Positions 1-12,100 of a stretch of 64,000 bases of DNA are shown piece by piece; the first letter of the stretch is position 1; each line of letters starts with the position of its first letter. This DNA comes from Closterium sp. Naga37s-1. Taxonomy: Eukaryota; Streptophyta; Zygnematophyceae; Desmidiales; Closteriaceae. Location of the stretch: assembly GCA_947471745.1 (NCBI GenBank), contig CANJKZ010000139.1, forward strand, positions 558,001 to 622,000. The letters run 5' to 3'. A program made the position numbers and the translations under genes. The notes under the pieces are model-generated. The model was not told where the DNA came from. It was given only the letters and a program-made list of their open reading frames with translations, and did no database searches.

Positions 1-105
1 GTCGCTCCCCTCACACTCCCGCCTACAAGCACCAACTCTCTCCATCCCCTGCTCCCCTGCTCCCGTGCCTGCTCCCCCATCCTGTCCCCGTGTGTGCGCC
101 CACAG

Positions 106-3100
106 CCACCAAGGCCACCAACACGGTGTCACTGCCCGCGCCCATGACGTGCGACCAAGTGCGCTCCACCTACTCGCTCTCCATGTCCGCCTTCCGCCTC
201 CTCAACCCCGTGAGCGCCTCCTCAACCCCGTGAGTGCCTCCTCAACCCCGTGAGCGCCTCCTCAACCCCGTGAGCGCCTCCTCAACCCCGTGAGCGCCTC
301 CTCAACCCCGTGAGCGCCTCCTCAACCCCGTGAGCGCCTCCTCAACCCCGTGAGCGCCTCCTCAACCCCGTGAGCGCCTCCTCAACCCCGTGAGCGCCTC
401 CTCAACCCCGTGAGCGCCTCCTCAACCCCGTGAGCGCCTCCTCAACCCCGTGAGCGCCTCCTCAACCCCGTGAGCGCCTCCTCAACCCCGTGAGCGCCTC
501 CTCAACCCCGTGAGCGCCTCCTCAACCCCGTGAGCGCCTCCTCAACCCCGTGAGCGCCTCCTCAACCCCGTGAGCGCCTCCTCAACCCCGTGAGCGCCTC
601 CTCAACCCCGTGAGCGCCTCCTCAACCCCGTGAGCGCCTCCTCAACCCCGTGAGCGCCTCCTCAACCCCGTGAGCGCCTCCTCAACCCCGTGAGCGCCTC
701 CTCAACCCCGTGAGCGCCTCCTCAACCCCGTGAGCGCCTCCCCCTAGCCTCAAACCCCGTGAGCGCCTCCTCAACCCCGTGAGCGCCTCCTCAACCCCGT
801 GAGCGCCTCCTCAACCCCGTGAGCGCCTCCTCAACCCCGTGAGCGCCTCCTCAACCCCGTGAGCGCCTCCTCAACCCCGTGAGCGCCTCCTCAACCCCGT
901 GAGTGCCTCCTCAACCCCGTGAGCGCCTCCTCAACCCCGTGAGCGCCTCCTCAACCCCGTGAGCGCCTCCTCAACCCCGTGAGCGCCTCCTCAACCCCGT
1001 GAGCGCCTCCTCAACCCCGTGAGCGCCTCCTCAACCCCGTGAGCGCCTCCTCAACCCCGTGAGCGCCTCCTCAACCCCGTGAGCGCCTCCTCAACCCCGT
1101 GAGCGCCTCCTCAACCCCGTGAGCGCCTCCTCAACCCCGTGAGCGCCTCCTCAACCCCGTGAGCGCCTCCTCAACCCCGTGAGCGCCTCCTCAACCCCGT
1201 GAGCGCCTCCTCAACCCCGTGAGCGCCTCCTCAACCCCGTGAGTGCCTCCTCAACCCCGTGAGCGCCTCCTCAACCCCGTGAGCGCCTCCTCAACCCCGT
1301 GAGCGCCTCCTCAACCCCGTGAGCGCCTCCTCAACCCCGTGAGCGCCTCCTCAACCCCGTGAGCGCCTCCTCAACCCCGTGAGCGCCTCCTCAACCCCGT
1401 GAGTGCCTCCTCAACCCCGTGAGCGCCTCCTCAACCCCGTGAGTGCCTCCTCAACCCCGTGAGCGCCTCCTCAACCCCGTGAGCGCCTCCTCAACCCCGT
1501 GAGTGCCTCCTCAACCCCGTGAGCGCCTCCTCAACCCCGTGAGCGCCTCCTCAACCCCGTGAGCGCCTCCTCAACCCCGTGAGCGCCTCCTCAACCCCGT
1601 GAGTGCCTCCTCAACCCCGTGAGCGCCTCCTCAACCCCGTGAGTGCCTCCTCAACCCCGTGAGCGCCTCCTCAACCCCGTGAGCGCCTCCTCAACCCCGT
1701 GAGTGCCTCCTCAACCCCGTGAGCGCCTCCTCAACCCCGTGAGCGCCTCCTCAACCCCGTGAGCGCCTCCTCAACCCCGTGAGCGCCTCCTCAACCCCGT
1801 GAGTGCCTCCTCAACCCCGTGAGCGCCTCCTCAACCCCGTGAGCGCCTCCTCAACCCCGTGAGCGCCTCCTCAACCCCGTGAGCGCCTCCTCAACCCCGT
1901 GAGCGCCTCCTCAACCCCGTGAGTGCCTCCTCAACCCCGTGAGCGCCTCCTCAACCCCGTGAGTGCCTCCTCAACCCCGTGAGCGCCTCCTCAACCCCGT
2001 GAGCGCCTCCTCAACCCCGTGAGTGCCTCCTCAACCCCGTGAGCGCCTCCTCAACCCCGTGAGCGCCTCCTCAACCCCGTGAGCGCCTCCTCAACCCCGT
2101 GAGCGCCTCCTCAACCCCGTGAGTGCCTCCTCAACCCCGTGAGCGCCTCCTCAACCCCGTGAGCGCCTCCTCAACCCCGTGAGTGCCTCCTCAACCCCGT
2201 GAGCGCCTCCTCAACCCCGTGAGCGCCTCCTCAACCCCGTGAGCGCCTCCTCAACCCCGTGAGCGCCTCCTCAACCCCGTGAGCGCCTCCTCAACCCCGT
2301 GAGCGCCTCCTCAACCCCGTGAGCGCCTCCTCAACCCCGTGAGCGCCTCCTCAACCCCGTGAGCGCCTCCTCAACCCCGTGAGCGCCTCCTCAACCCCGT
2401 GAGCGCCTCCTCAACCCCGTGAGCGCCTCCTCAACCCCGTGAGCGCCTCCTCAACCCCGTGAGCGCCTCCTCAACCCCGTGAGCGCCTCCTCAACCCCGT
2501 GAGTGCCTCCTCAACCCCGTGAGCGCCTCCTCAACCCCGTGAGTGCCTCCTCAACCCCGTGAGCGCCTCCTCAACCCCGTGAGCGCCTCCTCAACCCCGT
2601 GAGCGCCTCCTCAACCCCGTGAGCGCCTCCTCAACCCCGTGAGCGCCTCCTCAACCCCGTGAGCGCCTCCTCAACCCCGTGAGCGCCTCCTCAACCCCGT
2701 GAGCGCCTCCTCAACCCCGTGAGCGCCTCCTCAACCCCGTGAGCGCCTCCTCAACCCCGTGAGCGCCTCCTCAACCCCGTGAGCGCCTCCTCAACCCCGT
2801 GAGCGCCTCCTCAACCCCGTGAGCGCCTCCTCAACCCCGTGAGCGCCTCCTCAACCCCGTGAGCGCCTCCTCAACCCCGTGAGCGCCTCCTCAACCCCGT
2901 GAGTGCCTCCTCAACCCCGTGAGCGCCTCCTCAACCCCGTGAGTGCCTCCTCAACCCCGTGAGCGCCTCCTCAACCCCGTGAGCGCCTCCTCAACCCCGT
3001 GAGCGCCTCCTCAACCCCGTGAGCGCCTCCTCAACCCCGTGAGCGCCTCCTCAACCCCGTGAGCGCCTCCTCAACCCCGTGAGTGCCTCCTCAACCCCGT

Positions 3101-6100
3101 GAGCGCCTCCTCAACCCCGTGAGTGCCTCCTCAACCCCGTGAGCGCCTCCTCAACCCCGTGAGTGCCTCCTCAACCCCGTGAGTGCCTCCTCAACCCCGT
3201 GAGTGCCTCCTCAACCCCGTGAGTGCCTCCTCAACCCCGTGAGTGCCTCCTCAACCCCGTGAGCGCCTCCTCAACCCCGTGAGTGCCTCCTCAACCCCGT
3301 GAGTGCCTCCTCAACCCCGTGAGTGCCTCCTCAACCCCGTGAGTGCCTCCTCAACCCCGTGAGTGCCTCCTCAACCCCGTGAGCGCCTCCTCAACCCCGT
3401 GAGTGCCTCCTCAACCCCGTGAGCGCCTCCTCAACCCCGTGAGTGCCTCCTCAACCCCGTGAGCGCCTCCTCAACCCCGTGAGTGCCTCCTCAACCCCGT
3501 GAGCGCCTCCTCAACCCCGTGAGTGCCTCCTCAACCCCGTGAGCGCCTCCTCAACCCCGTGAGTGCCTCCTCAACCCCGTGAGCGCCTCCTCAACCCCGT
3601 GAGTGCCTCCTCAACCCCGTGAGCGCCTCCTCAACCCCGTGAGTGCCTCCTCAACCCCGTGAGCGCCTCCTCAACCCCGTGAGTGCCTCCTCAACCCCGT
3701 GAGTGCCTCCTCAACCCCGTGAGTGCCTCCTCAACCCCGTGAGTGCCTCCTCAACCCCGTGAGTGCCTCCTCAACCCCGTGAGTGCCTCCTCAACCCCGT
3801 GAGCGCCTCCTCAACCCCGTGAGCGCCTCCTCAACCCCGTGAGTGCCTCCTCAACCCCGTGAGCGCCTCCTCAACCCCGTGAGCGCCTCCTCAACCCCGT
3901 GAGCGCCTCCTCAACCCCGTGAGCGCCTCCTCAACCCCGTGAGTGCCTCCTCAACCCCGTGAGCGCCTCCTCAACCCCGTGAGCGCCTCCTCAACCCCGT
4001 GAGCGCCTCCTCAACCCCGTGAGTGCCTCCTCAACCCCGTGAGCGCCTCCTCAACCCCGTGAGCGCCTCCTCAACCCCGTGAGCGCCTCCTCAACCCCGT
4101 GAGCGCCTCCTCAACCCCGTGAGCGCCTCCTCAACCCCGTGAGCGCCTCCTCAACCCCGTGAGCGCCTCCTCAACCCCGTGAGCGCCTCCTCAACCCCGT
4201 GAGCGCCTCCTCAACCCCGTGAGCGCCTCCTCAACCCCGTGAGCGCCTCCTCAACCCCGTGAGCGCCTCCTCAACCCCGTGAGCGCCTCCTCAACCCCGT
4301 GAGCGCCTCCTCAACCCCGTGAGTGCCTCCTCAACCCCGTGAGCGCCTCCTCAACCCCGTGAGTGCCTCCTCAACCCCGTGAGCGCCTCCTCAACCCCGT
4401 GAGCGCCTCCTCAACCCCGTGAGCGCCTCCTCAACCCCGTGAGCGCCTCCTCAACCCCGTGAGCGCCTCCTCAACCCCGTGAGCGCCTCCTCAACCCCGT
4501 GAGTGCCTCCTCAACCCCGTGAGCGCCTCCTCAACCCCGTGAGTGCCTCCTCAACCCCGTGAGCGCCTCCTCAACCCCGTGAGTGCCTCCTCAACCCCGT
4601 GAGTGCCTCCTCAACCCCGTGAGTGCCTCCTCAACCCCGTGAGTGCCTCCTCAACCCCGTGAGTGCCTCCTCAACCCCGTGAGCGCCTCCTCAACCCCGT
4701 GAGTGCCTCCTCAACCCCGTGAGTGCCTCCTCAACCCCGTGAGTGCCTCCTCAACCCCGTGAGTGCCTCCTCAACCCCGTGAGTGCCTCCTCAACCCCGT
4801 GAGCGCCTCCTCAACCCCGTGAGTGCCTCCTCAACCCCGTGAGCGCCTCCTCAACCCCGTGAGTGCCTCCTCAACCCCGTGAGCGCCTCCTCAACCCCGT
4901 GAGTGCCTCCTCAACCCCGTGAGCGCCTCCTCAACCCCGTGAGTGCCTCCTCAACCCCGTGAGCGCCTCCTCAACCCCGTGAGTGCCTCCTCAACCCCGT
5001 GAGCGCCTCCTCAACCCCGTGAGTGCCTCCTCAACCCCGTGAGCGCCTCCTCAACCCCGTGAGTGCCTCCTCAACCCCGTGAGCGCCTCCTCAACCCCGT
5101 GAGTGCCTCCTCAACCCCGTGAGTGCCTCCTCAACCCCGTGAGTGCCTCCTCAACCCCGTGAGTGCCTCCTCAACCCCGTGAGTGCCTCCTCAACCCCGT
5201 GAGTGCCTCCTCAACCCCGTGAGTGCCTCCTCAACCCCGTGAGTGCCTCCTCAACCCCGTGAGTGCCTCCTCAACCCCGTGAGTGCCTCCTCAACCCCGT
5301 GAGTGCCTCCTCAACCCCGTGAGTGCCTCCTCAACCCCGTGAGTGCCTCCTCAACCCCGTGAGTGCCTCCTCAACCCCGTGAGTGCCTCCTCAACCCCGT
5401 GAGTGCCTCCTCAACCCCGTGAGTGCCTCCTCAACCCCGTGAGTGCCTCCTCAACCCCGTGAGTGCCTCCTCAACCCCGTGAGTGCCTCCTCAACCCCGT
5501 GAGTGCCTCCTCAACCCCGTGAGTGCCTCCTCAACCCCGTGAGTGCCTCCTCAACCCCGTGAGTGCCTCCTCAACCCCGTGAGTGCCTCCTCAACCCCGT
5601 GAGTGCCTCCTCAACCCCGTGAGCGCCTCCTCAACCCCGTGAGTGCCTCCTCAACCCCGTGAGTGCCTCCTCAACCCCGTGAGTGCCTCCTCAACCCCGT
5701 GAGCGCCTCCTCAACCCCGTGAGCGCCTCCTCAACCCCGTGAGCGCCTCCTCAACCCCGTGAGCGCCTCCTCAACCCCGTGAGCGCCTCCTCAACCCCGT
5801 GAGCGCCTCCTCAACCCCGTGAGCGCCTCCTCAACCCCGTGAGCGCCTCCTCAACCCCGTGAGCGCCTCCTCAACCCCGTGAGCGCCTCCTCAACCCCGT
5901 GAGCGCCTCCTCAACCCCGTGAGCGCCTCCTCAACCCCGTGAGCGCCTCCTCAACCCCGTGAGCGCCTCCTCAACCCCGTGAGTGCCTCCTCAACCCCGT
6001 GAGCGCCTCCTCAACCCCGTGAGTGCCTCCTCAACCCCGTGAGCGCCTCCTCAACCCCGTGAGTGCCTCCTCAACCCCGTGAGTGCCTCCTCAACCCCGT

Positions 6101-9100
6101 GAGTGCCTCCTCAACCCCGTGAGTGCCTCCTCAACCCCGTGAGTGCCTCCTCAACCCCGTGAGCGCCTCCTCAACCCCGTGAGTGCCTCCTCAACCCCGT
6201 GAGTGCCTCCTCAACCCCGTGAGTGCCTCCTCAACCCCGTGAGTGCCTCCTCAACCCCGTGAGTGCCTCCTCAACCCCGTGAGCGCCTCCTCAACCCCGT
6301 GAGTGCCTCCTCAACCCCGTGAGCGCCTCCTCAACCCCGTGAGTGCCTCCTCAACCCCGTGAGCGCCTCCTCAACCCCGTGAGTGCCTCCTCAACCCCGT
6401 GAGCGCCTCCTCAACCCCGTGAGTGCCTCCTCAACCCCGTGAGCGCCTCCTCAACCCCGTGAGTGCCTCCTCAACCCCGTGAGCGCCTCCTCAACCCCGT
6501 GAGTGCCTCCTCAACCCCGTGAGCGCCTCCTCAACCCCGTGAGTGCCTCCTCAACCCCGTGAGCGCCTCCTCAACCCCGTGAGTGCCTCCTCAACCCCGT
6601 GAGTGCCTCCTCAACCCCGTGAGTGCCTCCTCAACCCCGTGAGTGCCTCCTCAACCCCGTGAGTGCCTCCTCAACCCCGTGAGTGCCTCCTCAACCCCGT
6701 GAGTGCCTCCTCAACCCCGTGAGTGCCTCCTCAACCCCGTGAGTGCCTCCTCAACCCCGTGAGTGCCTCCTCAACCCCGTGAGCGCCTCCTCAACCCCGT
6801 GAGTGCCTCCTCAACCCCGTGAGTGCCTCCTCAACCCCGTGAGTGCCTCCTCAACCCCGTGAGTGCCTCCTCAACCCCGTGAGTGCCTCCTCAACCCCGT
6901 GAGCGCCTCCTCAACCCCGTGAGTGCCTCCTCAACCCCGTGAGCGCCTCCTCAACCCCGTGAGTGCCTCCTCAACCCCGTGAGCGCCTCCTCAACCCCGT
7001 GAGTGCCTCCTCAACCCCGTGAGCGCCTCCTCAACCCCGTGAGTGCCTCCTCAACCCCGTGAGCGCCTCCTCAACCCCGTGAGTGCCTCCTCAACCCCGT
7101 GAGCGCCTCCTCAACCCCGTGAGTGCCTCCTCAACCCCGTGAGCGCCTCCTCAACCCCGTGAGTGCCTCCTCAACCCCGTGAGCGCCTCCTCAACCCCGT
7201 GAGTGCCTCCTCAACCCCGTGAGTGCCTCCTCAACCCCGTGAGTGCCTCCTCAACCCCGTGAGTGCCTCCTCAACCCCGTGAGTGCCTCCTCAACCCCGT
7301 GAGTGCCTCCTCAACCCCGTGAGTGCCTCCTCAACCCCGTGAGTGCCTCCTCAACCCCGTGAGTGCCTCCTCAACCCCGTGAGCGCCTCCTCAACCCCGT
7401 GAGTGCCTCCTCAACCCCGTGAGCGCCTCCTCAACCCCGTGAGTGCCTCCTCAACCCCGTGAGCGCCTCCTCAACCCCGTGAGTGCCTCCTCAACCCCGT
7501 GAGTGCCTCCTCAACCCCGTGAGTGCCTCCTCAACCCCGTGAGTGCCTCCTCAACCCCGTGAGTGCCTCCTCAACCCCGTGAGTGCCTCCTCAACCCCGT
7601 GAGTGCCTCCTCAACCCCGTGAGTGCCTCCTCAACCCCGTGAGTGCCTCCTCAACCCCGTGAGTGCCTCCTCAACCCCGTGAGCGCCTCCTCAACCCCGT
7701 GAGTGCCTCCTCAACCCCGTGAGCGCCTCCTCAACCCCGTGAGTGCCTCCTCAACCCCGTGAGCGCCTCCTCAACCCCGTGAGTGCCTCCTCAACCCCGT
7801 GAGCGCCTCCTCAACCCCGTGAGTGCCTCCTCAACCCCGTGAGCGCCTCCTCAACCCCGTGAGTGCCTCCTCAACCCCGTGAGCGCCTCCTCAACCCCGT
7901 GAGTGCCTCCTCAACCCCGTGAGCGCCTCCTCAACCCCTTGAGTGCCTCCTCAACCCCGTGAGCGCCTCCTCAACCCCGTGAGTGCCTCCTCAACCCCGT
8001 GAGTGCCTCCTCAACCCCGTGAGTGCCTCCTCAACCCCGTGAGTGCCTCCTCAACCCCGTGAGTGCCTCCTCAACCCCGTGAGTGCCTCCTCAACCCCGT
8101 GAGTGCCTCCTCAACCCCGTGAGTGCCTCCTCAACCCCGTGAGTGCCTCCTCAACCCCGTGAGTGCCTCCTCAACCCCGTGAGTGCCTCCTCAACCCCGT
8201 GAGTGCCTCCTCAACCCCGTGAGTGCCTCCTCAACCCCGTGAGTGCCTCCTCAACCCCGTGAGTGCCTCCTCAACCCCGTGAGTGCCTCCTCAACCCGTG
8301 AGTGCCTCCTCAACCCCGTGAGTGCCTCCTCAACCCCGTGAGTGCCTCCTCAACCCCGTGAGTGCCTCCTCAACCCCGTGAGTGCCTCCTCAACCCCGTG
8401 AGTGCCTCCTCAACCCCGTGAGTGCCTCCTCAACCCCGTGAGTGCCTCCTCAACCCCGTGAGTGCCTCCTCAACCCCGTGAGTGCCTCCTCAACCCCGTG
8501 AGTGCCTCCTCAACCCCGTGAGTGCCTCCTCAACCCCGTGAGTGCCTCCTCAACCCCGTGAGCGCCTCCTCAACCCCGTGAGCGCCTCCTCAACCCCGTG
8601 AGCGCCTCCTCAACCCCGTGAGCGCCTCCTCAACCCCGTGAGCGCCTCCTCAACCCCGTGAGCGCCTCCTCAACCCCGTGAGCGCCTCCTCAACCCCGTG
8701 AGCGCCTCCTCAACCCCGTGAGCGCCTCCTCAACCCCGTGAGCGCCTCCTCAACCCCGTGAGCGCCTCCTCAACCCCGTGAGCGCCTCCTCAACCCCGTG
8801 AGCGCCTCCTCAACCCCGTGAGTGCCTCCTCAACCCCGTGAGCGCCTCCTCAACCCCGTGAGTGCCTCCTCAACCCCGTGAGCGCCTCCTCAACCCCGTG
8901 AGTGCCTCCTCAACCCCGTGAGTGCCTCCTCAACCCCGTGAGTGCCTCCTCAACCCCGTGAGTGCCTCCTCAACCCCGTGAGTGCCTCCTCAACCCCGTG
9001 AGCGCCTCCTCAACCCCGTGAGTGCCTCCTCAACCCCGTGAGTGCCTCCTCAACCCCGTGAGTGCCTCCTCAACCCCGTGAGTGCCTCCTCAACCCCGTG

Positions 9101-12100
9101 AGTGCCTCCTCAACCCCGTGAGCGCCTCCTCAACCCGTGAGTGCCTCCTCAACCCCGTGAGCGCCTCCTCAACCCCGTGAGTGCCTCCTCAACCCCGTGA
9201 GCGCCTCCTCAACCCCGTGAGTGCCTCCTCAACCCCGTGAGCGCCTCCTCAACCCCGTGAGTGCCTCCTCAACCCCGTGAGCGCCTCCTCAACCCCGTGA
9301 GTGCCTCCTCAACCCCGTGAGCGCCTCCTCAACCCCGTGAGTGCCTCCTCAACCCCGTGAGCGCCTCCTCAACCCCGTGAGTGCCTCCTCAACCCCGTGA
9401 GCGCCTCCTCAACCCCGTGAGTGCCTCCTCAACCCCGTGAGTGCCTCCTCAACCCCGTGAGTGCCTCCTCAACCCCGTGAGTGCCTCCTCAACCCCGTGA
9501 GCGCCTCCTCAACCCCGTGAGTGCCTCCTCAACCCCGTGAGCGCCTCCTCAACCCCGTGAGTGCCTCCTCAACCCCGTGAGCGCCTCCTCAACCCCGTGA
9601 GTGCCTCCTCAACCCCGTGAGCGCCTCCTCAACCCCGTGAGTGCCTCCTCAACCCCGTGAGCGCCTCCTCAACCCCGTGAGTGCCTCCTCAACCCCGTGA
9701 GCGCCTCCTCAACCCCGTGAGTGCCTCCTCAACCCCGTGAGCGCCTCCTCAACCCCGTGAGTGCCTCCTCAACCCCGTGAGCGCCTCCTCAACCCCGTGA
9801 GTGCCTCCTCAACCCCGTGAGTGCCTCCTCAACCCCAGTGAGTGCCTCCTCAACCCCGTGAGTGCCTCCTCAACCCCGTGAGGTGCCTCCTCAACCCCGT
9901 GAGTGCCTCCTCAACCCCGTGAGTGCCTCCTCAACCCCGTGAGTGCCTCCTCAACCCCGTGAGTGCCTCCTCAACCCCGTGAGTGCCTCCTCAACCCCGT
10001 GAGTGCCTCCTCAACCCCGTGAGTGCCTCCTCAACCCCGTGAGTGCCTCCTCAACCCCGTGAGTGCCTCCTCAACCCCGTGAGTGCCTCCTCAACCCCGT
10101 GAGTGCCTCCTCAACCCCGTGAGTGCCTCCTCAACCCCGTGAGTGCCTCCTCAACCCGTGCGGTGCCTCCTCAACCCCGTGAGTGCCTCCTCAACCCCGT
10201 GAGTGCCTCCTCAACCCCGTGAGTGCCTCCTCAACCCCCGTGAGTGCCTCCTCAACCCCGTGAGTGCCTCCTCAACCCCGTGAGTGCCTCCTCAACCCGT
10301 GAGTGCCTCCTCAACCCCGTGAGTGCCTCCTCAACCCCGTGAGTGCCTCCCTAAACCCCGTGAGTGCCTCCTCAAACCCCGTGAGTGCCATCCTCAACCC
10401 CAGTGAGTGCCTCCTCAACCCCGGTGAGTGCCTCCTCAACCCCGTGAGTGCCTCCTCAACCCCGTGAGTGCCTCCTCAACCCCGTGAGTGCCTCCTCAAC
10501 CCCGTGAGTGCCTCCTCAACCCCGTGAGTGCCTCCTCAACCCCGTGAGTGCCTCCTCAACCCCGTGAGTGCCTCACCTCCTCTAACCCCGTGAGTGCCTC
10601 CTCAACCCCGTGAGTGCCTCCTCAACCCCGTGAGTGCCTCCTCAACCCCGTGAGTGCCTCCTCAACCCCGTGAGTGCCTCCTCAACCCCGTGAGTGCCTC
10701 CTCAACCCCGTGAGTGCCTCCTCAACCCCGTGAGTGCCTCCTCAACCCCGTGAGTGCCTCCTCAACCCCGTGAGTGCCTCCTCAACCCCGTGAGTGCCTC
10801 CTCAACCCCGTGAGTGCCTCCTCAACCCCGTGAGTGCCTCCTCAACCCCGTGAGTGCCTCCTCAACCCCGTGAGTGCCTCCTCAACCCCGTGAGTGCCTC
10901 CTCAACCCCGTGAGTGCCTCCTCAACCCCGTGAGTGCCTCCTCAACCCCGTGAGTGCCTCCTCAACCCCGTGAGTGCCTCCTCAACCCCGTGAGTGCCTC
11001 CTCAACCCGTGAGTGCCTCTCAACCCCGGTGAGTGCCTCCTCAACCCGTGAGTGCCTCCTCAACCCCGTGAGTGCCTCCTCAACCCCGTGAGTGCCTCCT
11101 CAACCCCGTGAGTGCCTCCTCAACCCCGTGAGTGCCTCCTCAACCCCGTGAGTGCCTCCTCAACCCCGTGAGTGCCTCCTCAACCCCGTGAGTGCCTCCT
11201 CAACCCCGTGAGTGCCTCCTCAACCCCGTGAGTGCCTCCTCAACCCCGTGAGTGCCTCCTCAACCCCGTGAGTGCCTCCTCAACCCCGTGAGTGCCTCCT
11301 CAACCCCGTGAGTGCCTCCTCAACCCCGTGAGTGCCTCCTCAACCCCGTGAGTGCCTCCTCAACCCCGTGAGTGCCTCCTCAACCCCGTGAGTGCCTCCT
11401 CAACCCCGTGAGTGCCTCCTCACCCCGTGAGTGCCTCCTCAACCCCGTGAGTGCCTCCTCAACCCCGTGAGTGCCTCCTCAACCCCGTGAGTGCCTCCTC
11501 AACCCCGTGAGTGCCTCCTCAACCCCGTGAGTGCCTCCTCAACCCCGTGAGTGCCTCTCAACCCGTGCGTGCCTCCTCAACCCCGTGAGTGCCTCCTCAA
11601 CCCCGTGAGTGCCTCCTCAACCCCGTGAGTGCCTCCTCAACCCCGTGAGTGCCTCCTCAACCCCGTGAGTGCCTCCTCAACCCCGTGAGTGCCTCCTCAA
11701 CCCCGTGAGTGCCTCCTCAACCCCGTGAGTGCCTCCTCAACCCCGTGAGTGCCTCCTCAACCCCGTGAGTGCCTCCTCAACCCCGTGAGTGCCTCCTCAA
11801 CCCCGTGAGTGCCTCCTCAACCCCGTGAGTGCCTCCTCAACCCCGTGAGTGCCTCCTCAACCCCGTGAGTGCCTCCTCAACCCCGTGAGTGCCTCCTCAA
11901 CCCCGTGAGTGCCTCCTCAACCCCGTGAGTGCCTCCTCAACCCCGTGAGTGCCTCCTCAACCCCGTGAGTGCCTCCTCAACCCCGTGAGTGCCTCCTCAA
12001 CCCCGTGAGTGCCTCCTCAACCCCGTGAGTGCCTCCTCAACCCCGTGAGTGCCTCCTCAACCCCGTGAGTGCCTCCTCAACCCCGTGAGTGCCTCCTCAA

